Part shown: piece by piece, positions 10,592 through 20,782 of the stretch
Numbering within the stretch: position 1 is the stretch's first letter
How the letters are laid out: each line of letters starts with the position of its first letter
Source of the DNA: Morganella morganii
GTDB taxonomy: Bacteria > Pseudomonadota > Gammaproteobacteria > Enterobacterales > Enterobacteriaceae
Length of the DNA stretch: 64,000 bases
Assembly: GCF_019243775.1 (NCBI RefSeq)
Contig: NZ_CP069157.1
Location: forward strand, 2,615,418 to 2,679,417
Direction of reading: 5' to 3'
The notes under the pieces: generated by a model
Seen by the model: the letters and a program-made list of their open reading frames with translations, nothing else
Told to the model about the DNA's origin: nothing
Database searches by the model: none
Program-made: the position numbers and the translations under genes

Positions 10592-10793
10592 ATGAAATGC
10601 AATATGTTAATAATTTGTAACTTCGTTATACCAAAAGAAGCCTTTAAAATGCAATAATGACTTCCGGAATCAGATCTGTTGCTCACGCTTTTGTGCCACA
10701 TCATTCAACTTGTGCTGTAAGTCTGCCATAATGCCCTTCTCTTTATTATCCGTTTTATCTGCGCCCAGCAGGCGCCGGGAGTGAAACAGCATC

Positions 10794-12044
10794 ATGGCTA
10801 ATCCGACAGAAAGTTACACCTCTTCGTTAATCTCTTTACAGGAAGCACTGGATAAGCTGCTCGCGACCCCGGCCGCGATCACCGGTACTGAAACAATCGC
10901 GCTGACGGATGCCGCCGGGCGGATCACTGCCACCCCGGTTATTTCGCCTATCAATGTACCGCCGTTTGATAATTCCGCAATGGATGGTTACGGGTTTCGC
11001 CTGTCCGACTGGGACGGAAAAACCCCGCTGCCGGTTGCCGGTCGCGCTCTGGCGGGTGTTCCATTCAAAGGTGAATTACCGGCCGGACAATGTGTCCGTA
11101 TTATGACCGGCGCACCGGTACCCAAGGGTGTGGATACCGTGGTGATGCAGGAAGAAGCGAAAGTGTCGGATGCCGGAATTACCTTTACCGCCGGAATTAC
11201 CGCCGGGCAGAATATCCGCCGTACTGGTGAGGATATCGCGCAACACAGTGAAGTTTTACCGGCAGGCACCAAACTGGCCGCCGCCCAGCTGCCGCTGATT
11301 GCCTCCCTCGGTCTGGCGGAGCTGTCCGTGGTGCGCAAACTGAAAGTGGCGGTGTTCTCCACCGGTGATGAATTGCAGGCGGTCGGCCAGCCGCTGGGTG
11401 ACGGACAGATTTATGATACCAACCGCTTTGCGGTTCGTCTGATGCTGGAAAAGCTCGGTTGTGATGTGATTGATCTCGGCGTGATCCCGGATAATCCGGA
11501 CATTCTGCGCGCCACTTTTGAGAAAGCCGATGCACAGGCGGATCTGGTGATCAGCAGCGGCGGCGTGTCTGTCGGCGAAGCGGATTACACCAAACAGATT
11601 CTTGATGAAATCGGCAAAATTAATTTCTGGAAACTGGCGATCAAACCGGGCAAGCCGTTTGCTTTCGGTAAGCTGAATAACGCCTGGTTCTGCGGTCTGC
11701 CGGGCAACCCGGTCTCCACCACTGTTACCTTTTATGAGCTGGTGCAGCCACTGATCGCGCGTCTGTCCGGCTTCAGCCAGTGGCAGCCACCGATGCGGTT
11801 TAAAGCCGTCGCCACCACGCCGCTGAAAAAATCCGCCGGTCGTCTGGATTTTCAGCGCGGTATTGCCGGGGTGAATGAACAGGGTCAGATGGTGGTCAGA
11901 ACCACCGGCGATCAGGGCTCGCATATTTTCAGTTCATTCAGCCTCGCCAACTGCTTTATTGTGCTGGAGCGTGAGCGCGGTGCGGTTGCCGCCGGTGAAA
12001 CCGTTGAAATCGAGTTTTTTAACCATTTACTGAAGAATGACTGA
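10794..12044 (+). CDS. moeA: Molybdopterin molybdenumtransferase MoeA
   Basis: Inserts molybdenum into adenylated molybdopterin to form Moco. It has 416 residues with the standard MoeA domains. The [12 protein letters not shown] motif, the MoCF-binding domain STGDEL near the middle, [11 protein letters not shown] and the CGLPGNPVS motif are all present. The stop codon shares an A with the moeB start (TGATG), so the pair is translationally coupled. The other Moco genes in the window are moaACDE and modABCEF. Confidence 0.97.
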   Translation: MANPTESYTSSLISLQEALDKLLATPAAITGTETIALTDAAGRITATPVISPINVPPFDNSAMDGYGFRLSDWDGKTPLPVAGRALAGVPFKGELPAGQCVRIMTGAPVPKGVDTVVMQEEAKVSDAGITFTAGITAGQNIRRTGEDIAQHSEVLPAGTKLAAAQLPLIASLGLAELSVVRKLKVAVFSTGDELQAVGQPLGDGQIYDTNRFAVRLMLEKLGCDVIDLGVIPDNPDILRATFEKADAQADLVISSGGVSVGEADYTKQILDEIGKINFWKLAIKPGKPFAFGKLNNAWFCGLPGNPVSTTVTFYELVQPLIARLSGFSQWQPPMRFKAVATTPLKKSAGRLDFQRGIAGVNEQGQMVVRTTGDQGSHIFSSFSLANCFIVLERERGAVAAGETVEIEFFNHLLKND

Positions 12045-12817
12045 TGGCGACTGAACCCGGACATATTGAGCTCAGTGATGAGGAAGCGCTGCGTTATAAC
12101 CGGCAGATCGTGCTGCGCGGCTTTGATTTTGATGGTCAGGAAGCGCTGAAAGCCGGGCGGGTGCTGATCACCGGCCTCGGCGGACTCGGGTGTGCGGCAG
12201 CGCAGTATCTGGCGGCGGCGGGCGTGGGGCATCTTACGTTGCTGGATTTTGATACCGTGTCGCTCTCCAATCTTCAGCGTCAGATCCTGCATACCGATGC
12301 CCGTATCGGGATGGCAAAAACAGAATCCGCCGCGATTGCGCTGAAAGCCGTCAATCCGCATTGCCATACCGAAACCGTTACCAAACAGCTGGATGATGAT
12401 GAGCTTACCGCTCTGATCCGGTCTCACCATGTTGTACTGGACTGTACCGATAATGTCGCCGTCCGCGAACAGCTTAACCGGGCGTGTCATCAGTTGAAGA
12501 TCCCGCTGGTGTCCGGTGCCGCTATCCGTATGGAAGGACAGATTTCTGTCTTTACCTGGCAGGAGGGGGAACCCTGTTACCGCTGCCTGAGCCGGTTATT
12601 CGGGGAGAACAGTCTGACCTGTGTGGAAGCGGGTGTGATGGCACCGCTGGTCGGTACCATCGGCACCCTGGAGGCGATGGAGTGCATCAAACTGCTCACC
12701 GGCTACGGGCAGGTGAGCAGCGGAAAAGTGGTGCTGTTTGATGCGATGCGCATGCAGTTCCGCACCATTAATCTTAAGCCTGATCCCCAGTGCGAGGTGT
12801 GCGGCTGTAACGGATAG
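12044..12817 (+). CDS. moeB: Molybdopterin-synthase adenylyltransferase MoeB
   Basis: Adenylates the C-terminal glycine of MoaD so that it can be sulfurated for molybdopterin synthesis. It has 257 residues and an E1-like fold with the ATP-binding [13 protein letters not shown] motif, the LQRQ segment, and the zinc cysteines of CYRC and the C-terminal CEVCGC. The N-terminus is about five residues longer than E. coli MoeB. Its last 44 bases overlap the 3' end of codA on the other strand. Confidence 0.97.
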   Translation: MATEPGHIELSDEEALRYNRQIVLRGFDFDGQEALKAGRVLITGLGGLGCAAAQYLAAAGVGHLTLLDFDTVSLSNLQRQILHTDARIGMAKTESAAIALKAVNPHCHTETVTKQLDDDELTALIRSHHVVLDCTDNVAVREQLNRACHQLKIPLVSGAAIRMEGQISVFTWQEGEPCYRCLSRLFGENSLTCVEAGVMAPLVGTIGTLEAMECIKLLTGYGQVSSGKVVLFDAMRMQFRTINLKPDPQCEVCGCNG

Positions 12818-14078
12818 TCTCCGGTTTATCCAGATGGATCTGTGTGACGGCAGGCTGTGTTTCTGCTATCACACGGCCGTCACGGACAGAGTAACGCACC
12901 GGCACCTGACGGCGGACAGCATCAAACCCGTTTTCCGCCGGCAGGATCAGCAGACTGGCGCGTTTGCCTTCCGCCACGCCGTAATCCTGTAAGTTCAGGG
13001 TACGCGCACTGTATTCCGTAATCAGCTTCAGCCCGTCATTAATCTGACCATATCCCATCAGCTGACAGACATGCAGCCCCATATGCAGCACCTGGAGCAT
13101 ATTGGCGGTACCCAGCGGATACCACGGGTCAAACACGTCATCGTGACCGAAGCAGACATTAATGTCCGCCGCCAGCATCTCTTTGACACGGGTGATCCCG
13201 CGGCGCTTCGGATAGGTATCGAAACGCCCCTGTAAGTGAATATTCACCAGCGGGTTCGCCACAAAGTTAATGCCGGACATTTTCAGCAGACGGAACAGGC
13301 GGGAGGTATAAGCCCCGTTATAAGAGTGCATCGCCGTGGTGTGGCTGGCGGTAACACGCGCGCCCATTCCCTCACGGTGTGCCAGCGCGGCAACGGTTTC
13401 CACGAAACGGGACTGTTCATCATCGATTTCATCACAATGCACGTCGATCAGACGGTCATATTTCTGTGCCAGCGCAAAGGTTTTGTGCAGGGATTCCACG
13501 CCGTATTCGCGGGTAAATTCAAAGTGCGGGATAGCCCCCGCCACATCCGCGCCCAGGCGCAGTGCTTCTTCCAGCAGTGCTTCACCGTCCGGATAGGACA
13601 TGATCCCTTCCTGCGGAAACGCAACAATCTGCAAATCCACCCACGGCGCAACTTCCTGCTTCACTTCCAGCATCGCTTTCAGCGCGGTCAGGGTGGCATC
13701 AGAGACATCAACGTGAGTGCGGACATGCTGGATGCCGTTGGCAATCTGCCATTTCAGGGTCTGCCGGGCGCGGGTTTTCACATCATCGTGCGTCAGCAGC
13801 GCTTTGCGTTCCGCCCAGCGTTCAATCCCTTCAAATAAGGTGCCGGACTGGTTCCACGCCGGTTCCCCGGCAGTCTGGGTGGTATCGAGGTGAATATGCG
13901 GCTCGACGAACGGCGCGGTGACCAGGCCGCCTTCGGCGTCCAGGCTTTCCGGCAGTATTTCACCCTCCGGCTGCGGCACAATCGCGGTAATGCGCTGATT
14001 ATCGATGTCGATACGCCACAGGCCAGCACGATCCGGCAGACGGGCATTAAAAATATGTTTTACGGTTTGATTAAGCAC
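12774..14078 (-). CDS. codA: Cytosine deaminase
   Basis: Deaminates cytosine to uracil and ammonia. The 434-residue amidohydrolase-fold enzyme has the metal ligands of [15 protein letters not shown] and [12 protein letters not shown], and is close to E. coli CodA throughout. GTG 14078 is the start and overlaps the last 8 bases of codB. The C-terminus runs about 7 residues beyond the E. coli end and crosses 44 bases into the 3' end of moeB, so moeAB and codBA transcripts are complementary at their ends. Confidence 0.96.
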   Translation of the reverse strand: MLNQTVKHIFNARLPDRAGLWRIDIDNQRITAIVPQPEGEILPESLDAEGGLVTAPFVEPHIHLDTTQTAGEPAWNQSGTLFEGIERWAERKALLTHDDVKTRARQTLKWQIANGIQHVRTHVDVSDATLTALKAMLEVKQEVAPWVDLQIVAFPQEGIMSYPDGEALLEEALRLGADVAGAIPHFEFTREYGVESLHKTFALAQKYDRLIDVHCDEIDDEQSRFVETVAALAHREGMGARVTASHTTAMHSYNGAYTSRLFRLLKMSGINFVANPLVNIHLQGRFDTYPKRRGITRVKEMLAADINVCFGHDDVFDPWYPLGTANMLQVLHMGLHVCQLMGYGQINDGLKLITEYSARTLNLQDYGVAEGKRASLLILPAENGFDAVRRQVPVRYSVRDGRVIAETQPAVTQIHLDKPETIRYSRTPRTGDQA

Positions 14079-15318
14079 GGGTCATCTCCGGGTTGGTTGT
14101 ACGACGACGGTTAAGTAACGGATTGAGGACAGCATAGCTTAACGCCCCGCCGAGAACTGCGTTCACCGGCACAATCCCCGGCAGCCAGTGCCCGGCAATC
14201 ACACCTGCCGCCACGGCCAGCAGTGCGCTGACATTCACATCGCGCATTTTGCTGCGGTCAAAGGTTTCATAACGGTGACGGTACATCAGGTAATCGGCAA
14301 TAATAATGCCCCCGATTGGCGGGATAGCGGCGGATAAGAAAGTCAGCCAGCCGACAAAATTATTGTAGAGCCACAGAGCGCACAGTGTGCCGATAAGCCC
14401 GTTGACGATAGATAAGGTTTTGCTGGAAAGCCCGGTGATATTGGCAAACCCCAGACCGGAGGCGTAAAGCGCGTTATCATTGGTGGTCCAGATATTCAGA
14501 CCGAGAACGATAATCGCCGGTAATAACAGTCCCTGTGCAATCATCACATCAGAGATATCCGCCATACCGAGAGACGCCGCCCCGGCCGCCCCGAAGATAA
14601 ACATCAGTGAATTACCGAGGAAGAAGGCGATAATCGCCACCAGCACCGCAATTTTCGGCTTGCGGCCGAAGCGGACAAAATCCGCTGTCAGCGTGCCGGC
14701 ACTGACAAACGAACCGACCACCATGGCGAGCGCCAGATTAAAATCAATCGGCTGTGCAGGGAGCACATCACGCAGTGCGCTCATGCCGCCCATGCCTGTA
14801 ACCGCGAGGTAAACCGAATAGCTGCCGAGAATGGCAATCGCCGGAACCGCAATCACCGAGAGTACGGTCAGCGCAGAGATACCGAAGAACACGGTTATGG
14901 TCATCAGCACCCCGGAGATACCGATCAGCCAGTTGATATCCCAGCCCGTTGCTTTGCCGACCGGAATGGCAAACATGGCCACACCGACGCCGAACCAACC
15001 GACCTGTGTGCCGCCGAGTAAGAATGAAGGGAGCCAGGAGCCTTTAATACCGAAGGAGTAACGCGCGAGAAGATGGGTTGTTAAGCCGGTTTTGGAACCA
15101 ATGAAACCAAGAAAAGCGGTGTAGACACCAAGAAGAAGATTACCGATAAGAACTGCGAGGAAGAAATCATTAAAACTGAGACCGGTACCGAGAGCACCTC
15201 CGGTCCACATACTGGCGGAAAAGAAGGTCAAACCCAGCATTACAAAGGTTAATGCCAGCCCGCCTTTCCGCGCGGATATGGGCACAGGCCCATGACTGTA
15301 ATTTTTATCCCCGGACAC
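14071..15318 (-). CDS. codB: Cytosine permease
   Basis: NCS1-family (purine-cytosine permease) importer, 415 residues with about twelve hydrophobic helices, working with CodA in cytosine salvage. The start is GTG 15318 behind an AGGAGG ribosome site with 6-base spacing. It overlaps codA by 8 bases. A PurR-type operator lies about 70 bases upstream. Confidence 0.95.
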   Translation of the reverse strand: MSGDKNYSHGPVPISARKGGLALTFVMLGLTFFSASMWTGGALGTGLSFNDFFLAVLIGNLLLGVYTAFLGFIGSKTGLTTHLLARYSFGIKGSWLPSFLLGGTQVGWFGVGVAMFAIPVGKATGWDINWLIGISGVLMTITVFFGISALTVLSVIAVPAIAILGSYSVYLAVTGMGGMSALRDVLPAQPIDFNLALAMVVGSFVSAGTLTADFVRFGRKPKIAVLVAIIAFFLGNSLMFIFGAAGAASLGMADISDVMIAQGLLLPAIIVLGLNIWTTNDNALYASGLGFANITGLSSKTLSIVNGLIGTLCALWLYNNFVGWLTFLSAAIPPIGGIIIADYLMYRHRYETFDRSKMRDVNVSALLAVAAGVIAGHWLPGIVPVNAVLGGALSYAVLNPLLNRRRTTNPEMTRA

Positions 15319-15384
15319 AATTGCCTCCTGTTGCTTTTCTCAGGCCAAAAAAAATCTGACGAATTCTATAGCCGCAAAAAACAA

Positions 15385-15400
15385 AAGCAAACGATTTCGT
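15385..15400 (-). promoter_or_regulatory. PurR-type operator upstream of codBA
   Basis: On the minus strand the 16-mer reads ACGAAATCGTTTGCTT, which matches the E. coli codBA PurR box and consensus (ACGNAAACGNTTNCGT) at most positions. It lies 67-82 bases before the codB start. Confidence 0.7.
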
Positions 15401-15913
15401 TCACACTTTAAGAGAATTAACACATTGTTAATATTTGTATCAAGCATCGTTCCGGCGGCAAAAACAGGCAGAAAATACAAAAAGAGTATTTCAGATTACG
15501 GCACTCTGTTATTTTCAGCCGGGAGGGTAATATCCGTCATCATGGCGTGAACATAAAGTGATTAAAAGCCGGCCGCAGTTGTACAGAAAGACAAAAAATC
15601 ACATGAAAATCAATTTATTATTATTTTAATTATTTACCATCATATTATATAACGATAAAAGTGGTATGACTGCCGGTAAATAAGACTGAATCGCTGCGGA
15701 TCCTATTTCTCTCCCGCAATACGTTTATTTCCCCGGATATTCCGCCGTGGATGCTGTTAATTTTTATATTCTCTTTTTGACCCGCTATTACTTTATCTTT
15801 ATTTATCGGTTATCCGCCGTTTTACGGTGATGAAAAGCAGCAGCCTGAGACTTATCCGTCACCCTCCCGGTTCAAAAATACCCCGGTTATTCTCTTTTGT
15901 GGCCGGATAACAA

Positions 15914-15933
15914 ATTACGTTATGTTACGTAAT
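15914..15933. promoter_or_regulatory. ATTACGT-N6-ACGTAAT palindrome, candidate operator
   Basis: A perfect 7-bp inverted repeat (15914-15920 and 15927-15933) about 390 bases before the permease start. The symmetry and spacing suit a dimeric regulator, but no regulator gene is adjacent. Confidence 0.35.
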
Positions 15934-15977
15934 GTATTGCCGGTAACACCGGCTTATTAATTAAAACAGGTATCACA

Positions 15978-16055
15978 ATGAATTTACTGAAAAATATATC
16001 AGGTTATGTTGTTTTCGGTATGCCTGATAATAGGCCGGAAAAGCACGACCGGTAA
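15978..16055 (+). CDS. Possible 25-residue peptide
   Basis: An ATG-to-TAA frame with sequence beginning MNLLKNISGYVVFGM, preceded by an ACAGGT that could be a weak ribosome site. It could be a leader peptide or a chance frame. No family is recognised. Confidence 0.15.
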   Translation: MNLLKNISGYVVFGMPDNRPEKHDR

Positions 16056-16326
16056 GGATGGTTTATCCTTATTATTATCCTGTTCAACTTCTGTTGCCAA
16101 ATACAGATAACTCATATATTGTACGCCGCCTGCATTTACCCCAGCGTGTGGTGATGGCCCGTTTATCACTGACGTTTCAGTAAAGTGCGCACGATGCAGA
16201 CGCAAGGTGCGAGGTTTATTGAAAATAAATGCAGACTGACCGTCATCCGCTGACGGCCGGAAATATATATTGTGCCCGGATGCGATATCCGCGGCATGTT
16301 TCAGGCTATTGGGAAGGGCTGTAAAA

Positions 16327-17679
16327 ATGCAACAGAATACTGTGCAGATGAAACGCGTCTTAAATACCCCCGCGTTGGTTTTCTTCGGGCTCGCCTATAT
16401 GGTGCCCCTTGGTATCTTCACAACTTACGGACAGGTTACCGTCCTCAGTGAAGGTCATTTACCGGTTGCTTATATTATTACTCTGACAGCCGTCCTGTTT
16501 ACCGCACTCAGCTATTGTAAAATGACCAGCACACTGCCGCTGGCCGGCTCTGCGTATTCCTATGTCCAGAAAATCTTCGGCGGGAATACCGGGTTTCTGG
16601 TCGGCTGGGCGCAATTGCTGGATTATCTGTTTCTGCCGATTATCAACTATATCGCCATCGGTATTTTTGTGCATGAAGCCCTGCCGTCGGTGCCGATGGA
16701 GCTGATTATCGTCTCCACCATTGTGATTGTCTCTGTGCTGAATATTCTCGGGATCAAACTGGTCACCTCGATGAATATGCTGATCATTGTGATGCAGCTG
16801 ATATTTATCACGCTGTTCCTGTATCTCAGCTTCAGTTCCGCGTTCACACTGGATAAAGAGGCGCTGCTCGCCCCGCTGACGGTGATGTCTGATCAGGTGT
16901 CCGGGCTGTTTGCCGGTGCGGCGGTTCTGTGTCTCGCATTCCTCGGGTTTGATGCCATCTCCACCATGGCGGAAGAGACCAAAGACGCCAAACGGGCGCT
17001 GCCGAAAGCAATCCTCTATACCGTGTTTATTGCCGGGACATTATTTATCATTATCTCTTACGCCGCACACCTGAGCTATCCGGCGTGGCGTGATTTCCTG
17101 CCGAACACCGATATCGCCAGTATTCAGGTGATGGAAAAAGTCGGTGGTGCACTGATGGCGTCCTCCTTTATTACTGCCTATGTGATCGGCGTGTTTGCCT
17201 CCGCGATGACATCCCAGGCCAGTATTGTGCGGATTTTTTATGCTATGGGCCGTGAAGGGGTGCTGCCGCGCTCAGTATTTGCCCGTCTGCATGCCAGATT
17301 CAACACTCCGGTACTGTCGATCCTGTTTGTCGCCCTCGCCTCACTGATGGCGCTGGTGCTCTCCCTGAGCCTGGTGGCGTCCATGATAAGCTTCGGCGCA
17401 CTGATTGCATTTACCTTTGTAAATCTGTGTGTTATCAAACACTTTATTATTGACCGGAAAGAACCGCTGACGGCTGCTGTGATCCTGCGTTGTCTGGTGG
17501 TACCGGCTATCGGGGTGCTGCTGACCCTGTGGCTGTGGACCAGCCTGGATGCTCAGGCACTGACTGTCGGCCTGATCTGGCTGGGGATCGGTGTGGTATA
17601 CCTCGGTGTGATCACCCGCTTCTTTACCCGCCGTCCGCCGTCAATCACGGAAGAAGAAACTCACTTAATTATCAATTAA
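16327..17679 (+). CDS. APC-superfamily amino acid/polyamine permease (PuuP-like)
   Basis: A 450-residue inner-membrane permease with about twelve hydrophobic helices. The motifs FGLAYMVPLGIFTTYG, LPLAGSAYSYVQ, GWAQLLDYLFLPIINY and FLGFDAISTMAEET resemble the putrescine importer PuuP and related APC transporters. ATG 16327 is preferred: AAGGG lies 8 bases upstream, while the longer TTG start at 16270 lacks support. It is followed after 27 bases by an amidohydrolase gene, so the substrate may be an amide or N-acyl compound cleaved by that enzyme. It has no counterpart at this place in E. coli. Confidence 0.85.
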   Translation: MQQNTVQMKRVLNTPALVFFGLAYMVPLGIFTTYGQVTVLSEGHLPVAYIITLTAVLFTALSYCKMTSTLPLAGSAYSYVQKIFGGNTGFLVGWAQLLDYLFLPIINYIAIGIFVHEALPSVPMELIIVSTIVIVSVLNILGIKLVTSMNMLIIVMQLIFITLFLYLSFSSAFTLDKEALLAPLTVMSDQVSGLFAGAAVLCLAFLGFDAISTMAEETKDAKRALPKAILYTVFIAGTLFIIISYAAHLSYPAWRDFLPNTDIASIQVMEKVGGALMASSFITAYVIGVFASAMTSQASIVRIFYAMGREGVLPRSVFARLHARFNTPVLSILFVALASLMALVLSLSLVASMISFGALIAFTFVNLCVIKHFIIDRKEPLTAAVILRCLVVPAIGVLLTLWLWTSLDAQALTVGLIWLGIGVVYLGVITRFFTRRPPSITEEETHLIIN

Positions 17680-17706
17680 CTCTGTTGATGAGGATTGGAG
17701 AGCATA

Positions 17707-19428
17707 ATGAAAATGACTGCCGCTGATATTATTTATCACAACGGTTATATCTATACTGCGGATGCGGAAAACCGCGTCGCCGGGGCCATCGCCATTGCTG
17801 ACGGCCGTATTCTTGCCTGTGGTGATAATGATGACATGGCAGCATTCCGTGGTGAGCATACACAGTTTATCGACCTCGACGGCAAAATGATGATGCCGGG
17901 GATTATTGATGGTCATATGCACCCGTTCTGGGGCGGTATTCAGTTGTTCGGCTGCCATCTGAATTATGAATCCCTGACCATTGATGAGATCCTCGCCCGT
18001 GTGCAGGCGCATCTGGATAATGATCCGCGCACCGGCGAAAATGACTGGCTGAAAGTGACCGCCTGGCTGCGTCAGGGCATGTTACCGGCCGGTATTGATA
18101 TGTACCGCGAAGATATGGACAAGCTCAATACCCGCCGCCCTGTCGTATTGTTCTCCAATGACTGCCATACCCTGCTTGCCAACAGCCGTGCGCTGGAGCT
18201 GTTCGGCATCACCAGAGAAACCCCGGCACCGAGTGACGGTAAAATCGGCAAACACGCCAATGGTGAACTGAACGGAATTCTTGAGGATGCCCCGGCGATG
18301 CGTGCGGCAGACAGTATTCCCTCCATTCAGGCTGACCGCGCAGTGGATGTCGCCCGTCTGGTGCAGAAAGTCCTCAATGAACAGGGCGTCACCATGGTCA
18401 TGGATGCACGTGTGGCAGAATTACAGCTGGATGCGTTCCGTGCATTACAGGAGCAGGGTGAACTGACACTGCGTGTGCAGGCTGCCCGTGAAATCACGCC
18501 GGATGATGCGCCGGATGTGGCATCCGTGCCGCAGGCCGTGCAAAACGCCGTTGCCTTTGCGGAGCGCTATCATCAGCCTGAATGGGGCCCGGAACCGGGC
18601 ATCGCGGTAAAAAACATTAAAATGTTTGTTGATGGTGTGCTTCAGTTCCCGACCATGACCGCCTCCCTGCTGAAACCGTACCGCATCAATCACGGCACCC
18701 CGGCACAACCGGACTGGCGTGAGACAGAAAATTACGGTGATCTCTATTTCACTTCAGAGGTGATCGATGCCCTGCTCGAACGTATCGCAGCTGCCGGGTA
18801 CGATCCGCATCTGCATACTGTCGGTGAAGGTGCGGTTGATATGGTGCTCAACGGCATCGAAAAAATGCGGGCTGCGCATCCGGGCAAAGATATCCGTCCG
18901 GGACTGGCTCACAATGAGCTGGTGGATGCCAAAGATTACGCGCGTTTCGCCAGACTCGGCACCATTGCCTGCCTCTCCTTCCAGTGGGCGGCACCGACTG
19001 CGGAACTGGCGGAATTCACCCGCAATATGATCGGTGAAACCCGTTTTCAGCAGCTGGAGCCTATCGGTAAGTTTATTGATGCCGGTGCGGTCGTTGCGTT
19101 CGGCAGTGACTGGCCGATTGATGATTTTGATGAATGGTATGATCTGAAAGTGGCCGCCACCCGCCGTGGTCATCCGGTCAACGGTCAGCCGGCACAGCGT
19201 CTGGACACCGACCGTGACCTGACTGTCACGGAAGTGCTGCGTGCCGCCACGATTGACTCGGCTTATGCTCAGCACCGGGAAGATATTCTCGGTTCCCTGG
19301 AGCCGGGCAAACTGGCTGATATGATCGTGCTGGATCGCAATGTGTTTCAGATACCTGCTGATGATATTGCCAATGTGAAAGTACTGCGCACCATTGTCGG
19401 CGGTAAAACCGTTCATCTGACCAACTGA
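17707..19428 (+). CDS. YtcJ-like amidohydrolase (amidohydrolase_3 family)
   Basis: A metal-dependent hydrolase of 573 residues. The N-terminal composite beta-sandwich leads into DGHMHPFWGG (metal ligands HxH). Later come ALLERIAAAGYDPHLHTVGEGAVD and the FGSDWPIDD motif, and the C-terminal EDILGSLEPGKLADMIVLD segment closes the sandwich. This pattern is that of YtcJ/N-substituted formamide deformylase-type enzymes; the true substrate is unknown. ATG 17707 has GGAG 6 bases upstream and is chosen over TTG 17695. It is the second gene of a two-gene operon with the APC permease, ended by a strong terminator. Confidence 0.85.
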   Translation: MKMTAADIIYHNGYIYTADAENRVAGAIAIADGRILACGDNDDMAAFRGEHTQFIDLDGKMMMPGIIDGHMHPFWGGIQLFGCHLNYESLTIDEILARVQAHLDNDPRTGENDWLKVTAWLRQGMLPAGIDMYREDMDKLNTRRPVVLFSNDCHTLLANSRALELFGITRETPAPSDGKIGKHANGELNGILEDAPAMRAADSIPSIQADRAVDVARLVQKVLNEQGVTMVMDARVAELQLDAFRALQEQGELTLRVQAAREITPDDAPDVASVPQAVQNAVAFAERYHQPEWGPEPGIAVKNIKMFVDGVLQFPTMTASLLKPYRINHGTPAQPDWRETENYGDLYFTSEVIDALLERIAAAGYDPHLHTVGEGAVDMVLNGIEKMRAAHPGKDIRPGLAHNELVDAKDYARFARLGTIACLSFQWAAPTAELAEFTRNMIGETRFQQLEPIGKFIDAGAVVAFGSDWPIDDFDEWYDLKVAATRRGHPVNGQPAQRLDTDRDLTVTEVLRAATIDSAYAQHREDILGSLEPGKLADMIVLDRNVFQIPADDIANVKVLRTIVGGKTVHLTN

Positions 19429-19452
19429 CGGTAATCCGCAGTCTGATAAACC

Positions 19453-19481
19453 AAAACCTCATCCTGCGATGAGGTTTTTTT
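19453..19481. terminator. Bidirectional terminator between amidohydrolase and GNAT genes
   Basis: The stem CCTCATC/GATGAGG (19457-19463 with 19468-19474) is flanked by AAAA and a seven-T run, so it can serve both convergent genes. Confidence 0.85.
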
Positions 19482-19484
19482 ATC

Positions 19485-19946
19485 TCAGTGCTTAATCGCC
19501 AGTGTGTGGATCACCGGCTGATAGCCTTCGCGCTCATATAAACGCATGGCACCGGTGTTTTCCGGCAGCACTGACAACTCCAGATGCGTATGGCCCTGTG
19601 CCTTTGACCAGTCTTTAACAGCATCCAGTAATTTTTTTCCGGTGCCCTGTCCGCGTACCGCCGGATCAACCACAATATCAAAGATATAACCGAAACGACG
19701 CGGCACCACACAGGTATAAGGTGAGGTAACCTGCGTCTGCGCAAAGGCGAACCCGGCAATATGCCCTTCCGTTTCCGCCACCAGCAGACAGAACTTTTCA
19801 TCTGTCACAGCGTTTTCGATAAATCCGCGATCCTGCTGCGCCGGGCGCCAGCGGTCGGGCTGATAATCCGCCATCAGAGTAAATAACTGCTGATAAAGCT
19901 CAGCAATGCGATCAGTGTCATTCAGTGCGGCAGGGCGGATTATCAT
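19485..19946 (-). CDS. GNAT-family N-acetyltransferase
   Basis: A 153-residue cytoplasmic acetyltransferase. The acetyl-CoA-binding signature is seen as VRGQGTGKKLLDAV, preceded by the beta-strand YIFDIVVDP and followed by LELSVLPENTGAMRLYEREGY. The acceptor is unknown. It lies 12 bases downstream of the LOG-family gene on the same strand, so the two are probably co-transcribed. Confidence 0.85.
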   Translation of the reverse strand: MIIRPAALNDTDRIAELYQQLFTLMADYQPDRWRPAQQDRGFIENAVTDEKFCLLVAETEGHIAGFAFAQTQVTSPYTCVVPRRFGYIFDIVVDPAVRGQGTGKKLLDAVKDWSKAQGHTHLELSVLPENTGAMRLYEREGYQPVIHTLAIKH

Positions 19947-19958
19947 AGTATTCTCCGG

Positions 19959-20534
19959 TTAATCGTAGGTTTTGACCGCAGGTGCCTCATAGTCACGGAA
20001 GCGGCGGATAAGCGCGTTACCGTCAGTTTCGACTACCGCCATATGGCGGTATTTTTCCTGCATAAACTGCTCATCGGTCATTTTGCTGATCAGAGACAGC
20101 AGCGGGTCATAATAATTATTGATATTCATCAGCCCGACCGGCTTCTGATGCAGCCCGATCTGACTCCAGGTAAAGACCTCAGCAAACTCATCCAGGGTAC
20201 CGAAGCCGCCCGGCAGCGCGACAAAGCCGTCCGCCAGTTCAATCATTTTGCTTTTACGTTCATGCATGGTGCTGACGCGATGAAGCTCAGTCAGGTTTTT
20301 ATGAGCAATCTCCCGTCCTTCCAGCAATGCCGGGATCACGCCGATGGCCTTCCCGCCTTCGCGGAGTACGGTATCCGCCACCGTCCCCATGATCCCCACA
20401 CTGGCACCACCGTAAACCAGGGTAATTCCCTGCTCAACCAGAATCCGGGCAAATTTCACGGCCTCAAGGCGGTAAATCTCTGATGCACCTGCAGCTGATC
20501 CGCAATAGACTGCTATTCGTTTAATATCCCGCAT
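19959..20534 (-). CDS. LOG-family (TIGR00730) nucleotide 5'-monophosphate phosphoribohydrolase
   Basis: A 191-residue Rossmann-fold protein with the diagnostic PGGFGTLDE motif and an N-terminal AVYCGSAAG nucleotide site. Members hydrolyse cytokinin riboside monophosphates or AMP-type nucleotides to the free base and ribose 5-phosphate. ATG 20534 is preferred because AGGG lies 6-7 bases upstream; 24 extra codons to 20606 have no such site and do not resemble the family. It is likely co-transcribed with the GNAT gene. Confidence 0.85.
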   Translation of the reverse strand: MRDIKRIAVYCGSAAGASEIYRLEAVKFARILVEQGITLVYGGASVGIMGTVADTVLREGGKAIGVIPALLEGREIAHKNLTELHRVSTMHERKSKMIELADGFVALPGGFGTLDEFAEVFTWSQIGLHQKPVGLMNINNYYDPLLSLISKMTDEQFMQEKYRHMAVVETDGNALIRRFRDYEAPAVKTYD

Positions 20535-20782
20535 ATCTGCCCTGTCCTTATCGTGATGAAATGAAAATCCGGCAGTCAGTATACGCAAGCGGTCTGAAGA
20601 TAGCACTCGTCAGATTTTGCTATATTACCCGGCAATCGCTGTCTGCGGATTAATATCCTCTTAAATCAGTAATTGCTATCCGTCAGCCGCCCCGCTAAGA
20701 TTGCAGGACGAGTTCTGCCTTTTGCATGCAATTCAACATAACTAATTGTCTCACCGCATTTTTATTGCTCCCGAGGTTCTTC

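Larger units (their letters stand above)
15319..16326. other. AT-rich 1-kb intergenic region between codB and the permease operon
   Basis: No convincing gene of normal size. It holds the PurR site next to codB, a 20-bp palindrome at 15914-15933, and one weak 25-codon reading frame at 15978-16055. The rest is low in GC relative to the neighbours, with no recognised repeat or RNA. The divergent promoters of codBA and the permease-amidohydrolase operon must lie here. Confidence 0.6.

Noticed and set aside
11256-11924. A 222-codon open frame opposite moeA
   Set aside because: Antisense to moeA, which has all its family motifs.
13236-13838. A 200-codon open frame opposite codA
   Set aside because: Antisense to codA; the translated sequence looks like a reverse-frame artefact.
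15999-16205. A 68-codon minus-strand frame in the codB-permease intergenic region
   Set aside because: No ribosome site or recognisable family; it overlaps an equally weak plus-strand frame. Treated as non-coding.
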